DNA of 30,080 bases from Gemmatimonadota bacterium. GTDB lineage: Bacteria; ARS69. Of this stretch, positions 22,653 to 29,904 are shown one piece after another. Made by a program: the position numbers and the translations under genes. The stretch covers positions 1-30,080 of the forward strand of contig BQJX01000002.1 in assembly GCA_021604925.1 (NCBI GenBank), read 5' to 3'. The stretch's first letter is position 1; every line of letters begins with the position of its first letter. Below the pieces are notes generated by a model. It saw only the letters and a program-made list of their open reading frames with translations, had not been told where the DNA came from and did not search any database.

Positions 22653-23989
22653 CTCGAAATGCGCCTCTTGAAGGGATGAAGCGTAGCACTGGCATCGTCT
22701 TTCGGGTGCGGGAGGAGAACCGGGCGTACGACCTTGCAGAGCGGCTCTCAGCGGACGCCTCCCGCGGATTCACGGACTCTGTGAGTTCGAGTGACTTCCC
22801 CATGCACAGGGAGCAGATAGCGTTCCTTTCACTCGACAGCGAGTGTCTCGACTATCTGGCAATCGCATCACGTGGCCGATCGACGGCGACAAGGAAGCGG
22901 CAAATCCGATTCCGTGGCGCTATCCGGATTGAACCGCCGCTTGCATTCGCGGAGGTTCGGGACGCTCTACCCAGTCATCTCCAACCGCACCTTGATCGAT
23001 CGATCAAAGGCATTGGCGGCCGTGTTCCCCCGAGAACGTGGGAAGCGCTCGTGAGCGCGATCCGGAGGCTTCGCCCAGATCTGTCGGAGGGTCTGGACCG
23101 GCTCAACCAAGAATCTCATCCCAGATCGCAAGAGCTCTCTGACGGTGAGCTTATCCTCCGCCATGAGCAGGACGCTGTCCGTTCAGCACTCCACGCAGCC
23201 GGAGTCGCCCGCACCCACTTGAACGAGTGGTCCGCGCCATATCCGCTTGCACCATTTCTCCTGGGACTGCCGGAATCAACTGCGACCGAGGATGAGATGA
23301 TCGTTCATGACGCCCAGGTCTTCGGAGACTGGTCGCGACTCGCTCCGTTCGAAGTAGGTCGTGCTCAGTTTACGAACTCGACCGGAAGTGTACTCACGAT
23401 CAAGAACGTCAATCGTCATCCTCTCGAGAGCACGCTCGGCGTTGACCTCATCTACTACCACAACTTGTACGACTCCTACGTTCTTGTTCAGTACAAGAGG
23501 ATGACTCCCTGCAAGGACTCCGACTTCGAATTCCGCCCGGGCGGCAAGAGCTACGAGCGTGAACTACAAAGGATGTCCGGCCTAGATCGGCAGTTCGGCG
23601 GCACGAAATGCATGGGCGCAGTCGAAGGGTACCGACTGGACAGCAGTCCATTCTATTTCAAGCTGTGTCCGGATCTGCTCGACGGTCCCACCGGTTCACT
23701 CCTCGTGGACGGCATGTACTTCCCGCTCGAATACTGGAAGCGCCTCATGTCGGATGCTCGAGTCCGAGGTCCTCGTGGCGGCATTCGCGTGACTCGAAAA
23801 GGAGCGGAACGTTGGATCGAGAACGCGCTGTTTGTTCGACTCCTGCGATCGGGGTGGATCGGAAGCCGTCCGAGGGACTCCGCGACGATAACTTCTCTGA
23901 TCCAGGACTCGCTAGGACGCCAGCGTTCCGTGATCCTCGCAGCCCAGTCGTCGTCTGCTTCGCACCTACGCGCCGAGCGCCGTTCGTAG
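22649..23989 (+). CDS. unknown fourth gene of the type I RM operon, nuclease-like motif (446 aa)
   Basis: Not a standard hsd gene. The ATG at 22649 overlaps hsdM by 4 bp and has CAGGAG upstream. The first 220 residues are unrecognised, mixed charged and helical (VREENRAYDLAERLSADASRG). Around 260-285 is GVDLIYYHNLYDSY, then VLVQYKRM, giving D266...Q281-x-K283. The same D...(E/Q)xK layout is seen in Mrr-type nucleases (GVDAV...QAKRY in the 1296 gene of this window). This suggests a PD-(D/E)xK fold, but the match is short and unproven. Coupling to hsdM argues for a role in the restriction system, as an accessory nuclease, regulator or partner defence protein. The C-terminal 60 residues are basic. 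Confidence 0.7.
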   Translation: MTRNAPLEGMKRSTGIVFRVREENRAYDLAERLSADASRGFTDSVSSSDFPMHREQIAFLSLDSECLDYLAIASRGRSTATRKRQIRFRGAIRIEPPLAFAEVRDALPSHLQPHLDRSIKGIGGRVPPRTWEALVSAIRRLRPDLSEGLDRLNQESHPRSQELSDGELILRHEQDAVRSALHAAGVARTHLNEWSAPYPLAPFLLGLPESTATEDEMIVHDAQVFGDWSRLAPFEVGRAQFTNSTGSVLTIKNVNRHPLESTLGVDLIYYHNLYDSYVLVQYKRMTPCKDSDFEFRPGGKSYERELQRMSGLDRQFGGTKCMGAVEGYRLDSSPFYFKLCPDLLDGPTGSLLVDGMYFPLEYWKRLMSDARVRGPRGGIRVTRKGAERWIENALFVRLLRSGWIGSRPRDSATITSLIQDSLGRQRSVILAAQSSSASHLRAERRS

Positions 23990-24204
23990 CGTTCCCTCGC
24001 GGTGTGGAATCGCGTGGCTAGGAGGGGTTGTGTGGCGAGGACTGACGGAGCCCCGTCTCCAGTCGTCTCCAGAACCGGGGTCCACGCGAGAGAACTCCAG
24101 TGCACTCGGGATCGCCCCCGTGGACTCGGTAACCGAAAAGGTGCCAAACGGTTAGGTCGGTATCTCGTTATGCTCCATCGACTTCCAGGGTCCCCCGATT
24201 AGCA

Positions 24205-24227
24205 TTCAAATCCTGTCCCCGCTACCA
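24205..24227 (+). other. tRNA gene 3' fragment, probable attachment site (attR)
   Basis: The sequence reads like the end of a tRNA gene: T-loop TTCAAATCC, acceptor 3' strand CCCCGCT, discriminator A and an encoded CCA. The 5' half of the T-stem (should be ACAGG; here TAGCA) and the rest of a cloverleaf are missing: no AGCGGGG 5' acceptor strand occurs in the preceding 80 bp. Integrases often recombine within the tRNA 3' end and leave such a fragment at the distal junction. With the fragment on the plus strand, the element lies to its left and the complete tRNA should be near its left end, outside this window. Confidence 0.65.
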
Positions 24228-24234
24228 ACCTTAA

Positions 24235-24271
24235 GGGCCTGGGACTCAATGAGTTCCGGGCTCTTCTCTTT
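24235..24271 (+). terminator. intrinsic terminator behind the tRNA fragment
   Basis: A 13-bp stem (24235-24247 with 24251-24263; ten Watson-Crick and three G-U pairs) closes a 3-base loop and is followed by TTCTCTTT. It begins 7 bp after the tRNA CCA, as a native tRNA terminator would, and supports the view that this DNA is the ancestral tRNA flank. It also insulates the cluster to the right from the RM operon. Confidence 0.7.
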
Positions 24272-24301
24272 GGGGGTTCGGATGGCTGTTCTGGGCTCGT
24301 T

Positions 24302-24323
24302 GCTAAGGTTTTGCTAAGGTTTG
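24302..24323. repeat. 11-bp tandem duplication
   Basis: TGCTAAGGTTT is present twice back to back, 75 bp after the tRNA fragment. It could be a pair of integrase arm-type sites or a simple duplication. Confidence 0.4.
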
Positions 24324-24473
24324 GGTGACAGATCGTTGCCGCTAAGCGTCCCGACATTGAGCAGCCCCTTCGACGCATCGCGAAGTCGTCATCGGTCTGC
24401 CCAGTTGCTTCGGGTCGGACAGGACCGCTCCAGGATCAGTGGGTAGCACTGGGAGACGAGGAGAGCAGAGTGA

Positions 24474-25106
24474 ATGGCACGCTCCGACGACGTTACTGAA
24501 CTGGTTCGAGCGGGCTTGACTCCAGGAGAGATTGCCCACGAGCTTGACGTGACCGTTGCGAGCGTTGAGGGGTACCTCCATCGGGCAGTGGGTGAAGGCT
24601 TGCTCCGGCGCTCAGATATCTACTTCTCGGTTCCTCGGGAACGTCGCAGTTCCGACGACACCCTCCAGCGATGGTACACGGATCCCACGCACGCTCTCGG
24701 TGATATGTACGACGATCTTCGAAACATCGAGACCACATTGCACGAGAAGATCGGCCAGGCGCTAGTCGGCAGGTACGGGGACGGCGAAGCGGGATGGTGG
24801 CGGCAAGGCGTTCCAGAAAAGGTCCGTGTGAAATGCGCAGAGCGGCGGGAGAGAGATCGTGACAACCCTTGCCGGCCCTTCGGCTACTCGGACCTGCTGG
24901 ACCTTGACGCTATTCTCGAGCATCAGTGGACGCTGCTGAAGGATCTGTTTCCAGATTACGCGCCGAATCGCAAGGACCTCAGCAAGGACCTCCGGAAGCT
25001 CAGCCGGATCCGAAACAAGATAATGCACCCTGTGCGAGGGCTGGTTCCGGGTGACGATGAATTCGACTTCGTTCGCAGGCTGAAGCGTTCGTTCGGATGC
25101 ACGTAG
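24474..25106 (+). CDS. HTH plus HEPN-domain protein, RNase candidate (210 aa)
   Basis: The N-terminal 55 residues form a helix-turn-helix (LVRAGLTPGEIAHELDVTVASVEGYLHRAVGEG). The C-terminal 120 residues resemble the Swt1-like HEPN domain: EKIGQALVGRYGDGEAGWW, FGYSDLLDLDAIL, then LRKLSRIRNKIMHPVRG with the HEPN catalytic pattern R180-x4-H185. HEPN proteins of this kind are usually metal-independent RNases in toxin or defence systems. The ATG at 24474 has GAGGAG about 10 bp upstream. The frame after its TAG stays open into the next gene. It could be a self-regulated toxin, with the HTH acting as the control part; no separate small antitoxin is adjacent. Confidence 0.72.
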   Translation: MARSDDVTELVRAGLTPGEIAHELDVTVASVEGYLHRAVGEGLLRRSDIYFSVPRERRSSDDTLQRWYTDPTHALGDMYDDLRNIETTLHEKIGQALVGRYGDGEAGWWRQGVPEKVRVKCAERRERDRDNPCRPFGYSDLLDLDAILEHQWTLLKDLFPDYAPNRKDLSKDLRKLSRIRNKIMHPVRGLVPGDDEFDFVRRLKRSFGCT

Positions 25107-25199
25107 CGGGCAGTCGGGTTTCGCAACCGACGAGAATGGAGGAACACCACGGAAGGATTCTCGGTCGTCGGCGCACTCTCGCTCCTGTACCGCCTCATC

Positions 25200-25784
25200 G
25201 TGGACGGCGGCTCGGCGCTCAACAAGGACACACGCGAGCGCGAACGCGCCCGCCTTGAACAGGGGATCAAAGTCGAACTTGAGACTGCCTTCCCCAAGAT
25301 TGAAGACGCGTGGGGCTACGGCGAGGCCATCGTTCGCGACGCAAAGAAAGCCTCTTCCTACCCGGAAAGTGGGTACTTCCGTGTCCATATCGCGGGCCTA
25401 TACCATCGCGGTCTTCGTGTGGTCCTCGGGCGAACGAGCATCGTTCTCGGAGCCGATGGCGTTCGACTCGGCGAGATCACCGGCGAACAGGCAAGCGAAG
25501 GTGGCTTCCTTGTAGGGCACGTCCCTTTCTCGAGAATCGTGAGGATCGACTGGACGGGGGATGAGTATTACGTTGAACCACATATCTACGTGCTGTTCCG
25601 CAAGGGTGGGGCCTGCGAGTCAGTCTTCGTCGCCCGGCGGCACGAAGACGCACCGGGCCCGATGTCCTATGAGGAACTCGGCGAATACTCGTCATCCGAG
25701 AAGCGGTCCAAACAGTGGGTCCGGCGTCACGGTCGTCAGGTCAGGAGAGCGAATCGCCGTGATCTCAGTGGAGGGAGCGAATGA
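25200..25784 (+). CDS. unknown middle protein of the HEPN-peptidase cassette (194 aa or longer)
   Basis: Not recognised. The C-terminal two thirds look like a beta-rich domain (SGYFRVHIAGLYHRGLRVVLGRTSIVLG, EYYVEPHIYVLFRKGG) with a basic tail. The GTG at 25200 is the first standard start but has no ribosome site, and protein-like sequence continues upstream in frame (EGFSVVGALSLLYRLIVDGGS). A GGAGG at 25138-25142 sits 6 bp before an ACG codon at 25149 in this frame, which may be the true (rare or mutated) start and would give 211 residues. It overlaps the C39-like gene by 4 bp. A short hydrophobic N-terminus in the longer form could be a buried helix or membrane contact. Confidence 0.6.
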   Translation: MDGGSALNKDTRERERARLEQGIKVELETAFPKIEDAWGYGEAIVRDAKKASSYPESGYFRVHIAGLYHRGLRVVLGRTSIVLGADGVRLGEITGEQASEGGFLVGHVPFSRIVRIDWTGDEYYVEPHIYVLFRKGGACESVFVARRHEDAPGPMSYEELGEYSSSEKRSKQWVRRHGRQVRRANRRDLSGGSE

Positions 25785-26383
25785 CATCGAGCCCTAGTTC
25801 GCGACTCTCCACTGCGTCACTGCTGGCCCCGGGGAACCGTCAACGCGGGGACTATTGGTGCATCCCTGCCGGCATCGAGAACCTGCTTCGATGCGGCGGG
25901 TACTCGACGATCTCTCAAGAGGCAGTTGTCGCCAGTTTCGTCCGCCAGCACGTACAGCCCCCAGCAGGAGCAGACACGCTGCGCGAGTCAGCCGGGCCCA
26001 CCGATTTTGCCCTGATGAGCGACGACGAGATCTGCCGTGCCTTTCAACGAATCCCTATACCCTCAGCGAACTTCGGCGCTTTCGCCACGGTGACCAACGC
26101 TCTGCTGGCCCAGGTGACCGCCTCGCGCAGACTCAGGGTCGTGCGGGGTCTCGCGGACAGTGCCACGTACGCACAAACAGTTCGAAGCGCGATCGACGAA
26201 GATGAACCTATTCTGATCTCCTTAGAGAATCCAACCGGCGGGTTTCACATTGTTGCCGTCCTGGGTTACACACCGAAGGTGCTGGACGTGTACGACCCCG
26301 AGTTGGACAGGGTCATTCGAGTTGACATTTCAGCATCTGCCTTCGGTTCGGACTGTCTCATCCTCAAGGAGTCGAAGACTTGA
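25781..26383 (+). CDS. C39-like papain-fold cysteine peptidase (200 aa)
   Basis: Predicted cysteine peptidase. The catalytic Cys is probably C27 in GDYWCIPAGIENLL at the start of the first helix. The His is H156 in NPTGGFHIVAVLGY and the supporting Asp D172 in VLDVYDPE, the order of C39_2-type papain-fold enzymes. There is no signal peptide or ABC-transporter domain, so it probably acts in the cytoplasm. The ATG at 25781 overlaps the previous gene by 4 bp and has a strong GGAGGGAG site. Co-occurrence with a HEPN RNase suggests proteolytic activation or maturation of a partner, but the substrate is unknown. Confidence 0.7.
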   Translation: MTSSPSSRLSTASLLAPGNRQRGDYWCIPAGIENLLRCGGYSTISQEAVVASFVRQHVQPPAGADTLRESAGPTDFALMSDDEICRAFQRIPIPSANFGAFATVTNALLAQVTASRRLRVVRGLADSATYAQTVRSAIDEDEPILISLENPTGGFHIVAVLGYTPKVLDVYDPELDRVIRVDISASAFGSDCLILKESKT

Positions 26384-26443
26384 GGTCACGACGATGCCCC
26401 CGTGGACTTGGGTCCGGCGACGGCAAGCATGGAGTGAGATGAA

Positions 26444-27415
26444 TTGAACGAGTCCAAGTCACCGAGGAATCAAAGCCTCGCCCCTCCTGGAATCAGTGGC
26501 ACGCTGGTCCTCTTGGATTCACTCGACAGCGACGAGCGCACTGATGAGGACCGACTGCACGATTCGCGCGCCCGCGACTTTGAGGTGCGATTGGTTCTCG
26601 ATCGCTCGCTCGACTTCGGCGCAGGAATCGACGCGCGCACCGACCCCGCCCTGGGGCGATCTCTGTTTGCTATCCCAGAGCCCGTGCGCTCGGTTCGCGT
26701 TGACTCGCCGGATGGGGCCTACGTTGTCCACAAGAACGAGGACGGCCATGCATCGTGTCTCAGCTGCTCACTACGAACGACCGACCCAAAGGACGCAACT
26801 CGACAGGCGGTGGCCAGCATCACGAGATTCTTGGATCATCTTTGCTACACCGCAAATGCTCCAGTGATGGTCAAGAAGGTCATCGCGATAGACACGACCA
26901 ACATGCTTACCCACGTGTCGTACACAACACCGTACGCACCTGTTCTCGTTAGGCCAGGCGAGGAGACCGTTCATCGCGAGATGTTTCCCATCTATGCCCT
27001 CTATCGAGAGGCCAAGTGCAGCAGCAGCGCTTTCTACAGATTCATGTGTCTCTACAAGATCCTTGAGGGCGTTTTTCGCCACCTTCGCCCGAGTCTGATG
27101 CGTAAAGCCAGGGAGCGAGGGCTGACGATCGAGACGGTCAGCGACACGGTCCCGGATCACGATGAGATTCGACGCTTCCATCCCGGCTATGTAGGGCGGC
27201 CGATCAAGAAGCTCATGGATGACGAACTCACGCCTGGGTTTCGAAACGCTGTGGCGCACTTCAGACTCGAGAGCGGCTCGGTGCTCAATCCGAGTGATTT
27301 CGAACAGGACTCCAAGTTCACCAACATGATCCTGATCTCCGAGCTATCTGTGCGGACTGTCATAGACAATCAGAATTCCTACTACGATCAACTGGCAGAC
27401 TCACGGCAGCTTTGA
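26444..27415 (+). CDS. MauJ-like protein with HEPN motif (323 aa)
   Basis: The N-terminal half is beta-rich (SGTLVLLDSLDSDER, FEVRLVLDRSLDFG, PDGAYVVHKNEDG). The C-terminal half is helical: SSAFYRFMCLYKILEGVF, IKKLMDDELTPGFRNAVAHFRLESG. R267-x4-H272 in RNAVAH fits the HEPN pattern, and FYRF-YKILEG helices plus RNxxAH are seen in proteins annotated as MauJ in many genomes, which probably have nothing to do with methylamine use. The TTG at 26444 is the only start with a ribosome site (GGAGTGAG, 5 bp away). It follows the peptidase by 60 bp, so it may belong to the same unit. RNase activity is inferred only from the motif. Confidence 0.62.
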   Translation: MNESKSPRNQSLAPPGISGTLVLLDSLDSDERTDEDRLHDSRARDFEVRLVLDRSLDFGAGIDARTDPALGRSLFAIPEPVRSVRVDSPDGAYVVHKNEDGHASCLSCSLRTTDPKDATRQAVASITRFLDHLCYTANAPVMVKKVIAIDTTNMLTHVSYTTPYAPVLVRPGEETVHREMFPIYALYREAKCSSSAFYRFMCLYKILEGVFRHLRPSLMRKARERGLTIETVSDTVPDHDEIRRFHPGYVGRPIKKLMDDELTPGFRNAVAHFRLESGSVLNPSDFEQDSKFTNMILISELSVRTVIDNQNSYYDQLADSRQL

Positions 27416-27706
27416 CCCACCGTCAGCCCGCTGTTCGACACACGTAATCGTCCGGCTCGACGATACGGTGTTCCGTGGCGCCGCCATGTCGCTAGTGTCG
27501 TTAAACATGCCGAGGGGAACGCCTTCTGCCTCGAGCTGGGTGCGCATTTCGATCGGTCAGAGTAGAGTTGCACCAGAAGAGCAATGCGGCCCACAACTCG
27601 TGTGGGCCGTAGGGACTTCGCGGCTGACTCAAACCAGCCTCACGGACTTTCGCTTCTTCTGTGCTCGCACCCGACATGCACTCCGGTGGAGTGCGGGAAG
27701 GATCCC
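27416..27706. other. intergenic region with a strong hairpin (291 bp)
   Basis: No supported gene. A perfect 9-bp inverted repeat, CGGCCCACA-ACTCG-TGTGGGCCG, lies at 27587-27609 without a T-tract. It may be a structured site or weak terminator between transcription units. Confidence 0.4.
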
Positions 27707-28258
27707 GTGTCCGAGATTAGGTCAATTCCGGGGTTGAAGAGGTCTTACGCATCACGGCCCACAGAAATCCAGGAGTACTTCGAGCATCTGTGCCCGCTTG
27801 TCGACAGTTATCCGCTGGAGGTGGGTCTGGCATACGCATTCTCCCGCCTTGAGACGGCGCAGAACGTGGCTCTCTACTGCGGCCTGGTTAAGGTCCATCG
27901 AGCTAACGCGAAGATCGCGCGCGCCGCGATCGACGCGTATTTCAAGACCACGGCCGATTTTGAGGACAAGTACCTCAATGTGTTCGGACACAAGATGCCA
28001 TCGCGTGCGCGCACGGCCCTTTCTCATGCGCAGAACGTTCGAAACCAGGTGCTGCACGGCAAGGTCGCATCCGCAAAAGACAAGCGAAACGCGATCGCTC
28101 GGGTGCTCGACTTTGCAGTCTCGGTTAACGCACACGTGAACGGACTCGCGGGGTTCATGCCGTTCGATGACTTACGCGGTTTCAAAGGACGCGCGGCATC
28201 TCTCGACGAGAGCACGACAAAGTGGATCCTAAGAGGGATGGGCTTCCCGGTCCGGTAG
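27707..28258 (+). CDS. small HEPN-like protein (183 aa)
   Basis: Mostly helical protein with HEPN-type pattern R112-x4-H117 in AQNVRNQVLHGKVAS, preceded by long helices (PLEVGLAYAFSRLETAQNVALYCGL). The frame is open from 27584, but the residues before 27707 look non-coding. The GTG at 27707 has GAAGGA five bases upstream and starts just before SEIRSIPGLKRSY. HEPN proteins in such clusters are commonly RNase toxins or members of abortive-infection systems, and many are paired with a nucleotidyltransferase, which is not seen next to it. It is the third protein in 4 kb with an RNxxxH motif. Confidence 0.6.
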   Translation: MSEIRSIPGLKRSYASRPTEIQEYFEHLCPLVDSYPLEVGLAYAFSRLETAQNVALYCGLVKVHRANAKIARAAIDAYFKTTADFEDKYLNVFGHKMPSRARTALSHAQNVRNQVLHGKVASAKDKRNAIARVLDFAVSVNAHVNGLAGFMPFDDLRGFKGRAASLDESTTKWILRGMGFPVR

Positions 28259-28352
28259 CTCGAGCAGGCCAGTTGCGGTCGCAAACGATGAACATCGCGG
28301 CGGGCAGTTCGCCGGTCTCGTCACGCAACTACTGACGCATCGACGTGGCTGC

Positions 28353-28370
28353 GCGGGCCGTCGGGCCCGC
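28353..28370. repeat. 7-bp GC-rich hairpin between two genes
   Basis: GCGGGCC-GTCG-GGCCCGC lies in the 151-bp gap before the 28410 gene, with no T-tract. It may be a weak terminator or an operator. Confidence 0.35.
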
Positions 28371-28409
28371 CGGCAGAATCCGTATCCAGGAGCATGACAC
28401 GAGGGCACT

Positions 28410-29024
28410 TTGAGAGTTAGCGAGAAGACTGTGGAGTTGAATTTCTGCACTCAGTTTGGGAAACGGGTGGGGCGAGACATCGTGTGGTTTGGATTGACTC
28501 AGCGGCAGGAGGCGCGCGCCGGATTCGACGCCGCCGTGAAACTAGGGGCTCGTCTCCTCCTATTCCAATTCAAGGCCTCGAACCACACGATGGCAGGGGG
28601 TGAACGCAGGTTTCACTTGCAGCACGACCAGCTGGAGGCGCTGAGAGAGAGGGCGGGAGGCCGAGCACGATCGGTATTCTACGTCCTACCTCTCGTCGGA
28701 ACTACCCACGAACTCGCATGTCGCCGACCTTTGCTTGAAGCCTGCTGGCTGATGGACGCGAATGACCTGGACGGGATCAAACCGCCAACAAAACGGAACG
28801 GCGAGTCGCGGAAGAGTCAGCTGCACTACGCCGATGTGGTTCCCAATATGGCTACTATACGCTCTGATCCTACCGACGTTCCGCTCACGTGTGCAGGGGA
28901 GATAAGCGGTGATTGGCTCCATGAATCCGATGGGATGCCGGGTACCACTGAGCATGGGTTCGAGGAGTTCTGGCGGTTCAGACGGAGCCTGCGCGGAACT
29001 GCGGCCGCTGCCATGCTCCGATGA
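28410..29024 (+). CDS. PD-(D/E)xK nuclease-like protein (204 aa)
   Basis: The N-terminal 60 residues fit a restriction-endonuclease-like fold: E9 (TVELNFC), D40 (ARAGFDAAVKLG) and QFKAS (Q53-x-K55) after a hydrophobic strand RLLLFQF. This D...QxK set is the same variant seen in the Mrr-type and hsdM-linked genes here. The rest (FHLQHDQLEALRERAGG, FYVLPLVGTTHEL) is typical of small proteins that supply this fold and is otherwise unrecognised. The TTG at 28410 has GAGGG upstream. A nuclease role is inferred; loss of activity is possible because the match is short. It closes the plus-strand defence-like cluster. Confidence 0.6.
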   Translation: MRVSEKTVELNFCTQFGKRVGRDIVWFGLTQRQEARAGFDAAVKLGARLLLFQFKASNHTMAGGERRFHLQHDQLEALRERAGGRARSVFYVLPLVGTTHELACRRPLLEACWLMDANDLDGIKPPTKRNGESRKSQLHYADVVPNMATIRSDPTDVPLTCAGEISGDWLHESDGMPGTTEHGFEEFWRFRRSLRGTAAAAMLR

Positions 29025-29292
29025 TCTGGCGATCCGGGGGGACTTCGACGAAGGCCGCCGCGCACACTGAGAGACAGAGCGGACCGCCGAAAACGCTACC
29101 TACCCTAGGCCCCGTCCGACCCAAGAAAAGTCAGCTCTCGAACCGCGGGCAAGGCCGTCTGAAGTTCAAGAGGCCGATTCGTTTCGCCACGAGGGTCCGT
29201 GGAACGGCTTCCGAATTCCAGGGATATGCCTAGGTCGTTTGGACAGCGCCGCATGAAGTGACAGTCTACGCCTCAACGTCAGTACCGATTCT
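29025..29292. other. intergenic region without a recognised feature (268 bp)
   Basis: Convergent gap between the last nuclease-like gene and the truncated integrase. No gene, tRNA, strong hairpin or clear terminator was seen by eye. Confidence 0.5.
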
Positions 29293-29904
29293 TCATGAGG
29301 ACGGACCAGAGCACACCTGCAGCCCTCCACGCTGTGTTGGAACAACCGCCTCCGAAGCCAGGTCGGGCACCGTTGCGTCACACGCGCTGGGACCGAACAC
29401 GGTCGTGTCTAGCTTCGCTGCCGCTGACTCTCCAGCTCCGGGAAGCAGGTGCCCATACCTGTCGATCGTAACCGTGATTGACGCATGCCCGAGTTGCTCC
29501 TGGATCAGCTTCACGTTCTCGCCCTGGTGGATAAGCAGCGACGCGAAGGTGTGCCGGAGATCGTGAAACCGCAACCTCCGGAGCCCGGCTCTGCGAAGCG
29601 CCGGCATGAATCCGCGCTTGATCATGTCATCTGGATCCAGAGCGCGACCGTGGCTGTTGCAGAACACGAGATCCAACTCTGACGGCGGCGAAGCCACACG
29701 ATGGGCGCGAAGCGTCGCCACCAGCGTAGGGCTCATGAAGACGGCTCGGTACGAACGCCTGGACTTCAGTTCCGAAACTTCGCCCCCGTACAGCGCACGT
29801 CGAACGAATAGACGTTCATTGGCCCAGTCGACGTCGCCCCACTGTAGACCGAGCAATTCCCCGCGGCGCATCCCCGTCAGCACAGTGGTCTTCACCCCGA
29901 AACC
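29293..29904 (-). pseudogene. 5'-truncated tyrosine integrase
   Basis: Only the catalytic C-terminal domain remains, reading right to left: Arg in TGMRRGELLGL, Lys in ELKSRRSYR, FHDLRHTFASL, LGHASITVT and the nucleophile in IDRYGHLLP. All catalytic residues are intact. The arm and core-binding domains are missing. The frame stays open to the right of the GTG at 29895 until it runs into the insertion sequence, so the N-terminal part was separated by the insertion. An intact copy would be about 380-400 residues. It may be the recombinase of a third element, now inactive. Confidence 0.78.

Larger units (their letters stand above)
23990..24473. other. gap holding a tRNA 3' scar and terminator (484 bp)
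   Basis: No well-supported gene lies here. The stretch contains the tRNA 3' fragment (24205-24227), an intrinsic terminator (24235-24271) and an 11-bp tandem duplication (24302-24323). It separates the type I RM operon from the next gene cluster and marks a likely element boundary. Confidence 0.6.

Noticed and set aside
24030..24155. 41-codon open frame with GGAGG and GTG start
   Set aside because: The ribosome site is good, but the peptide has no recognisable pattern and lies in the junction next to the tRNA scar. Too weak to call a gene.
24150..24227. Complete tRNA gene
   Set aside because: Only the T-loop and 3' acceptor strand fit; the D and anticodon arms and the 5' acceptor strand are absent.
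29852..29860. Extra GTAGACCG copy in the truncated integrase
   Set aside because: A single isolated copy in coding sequence; it is not part of the array.
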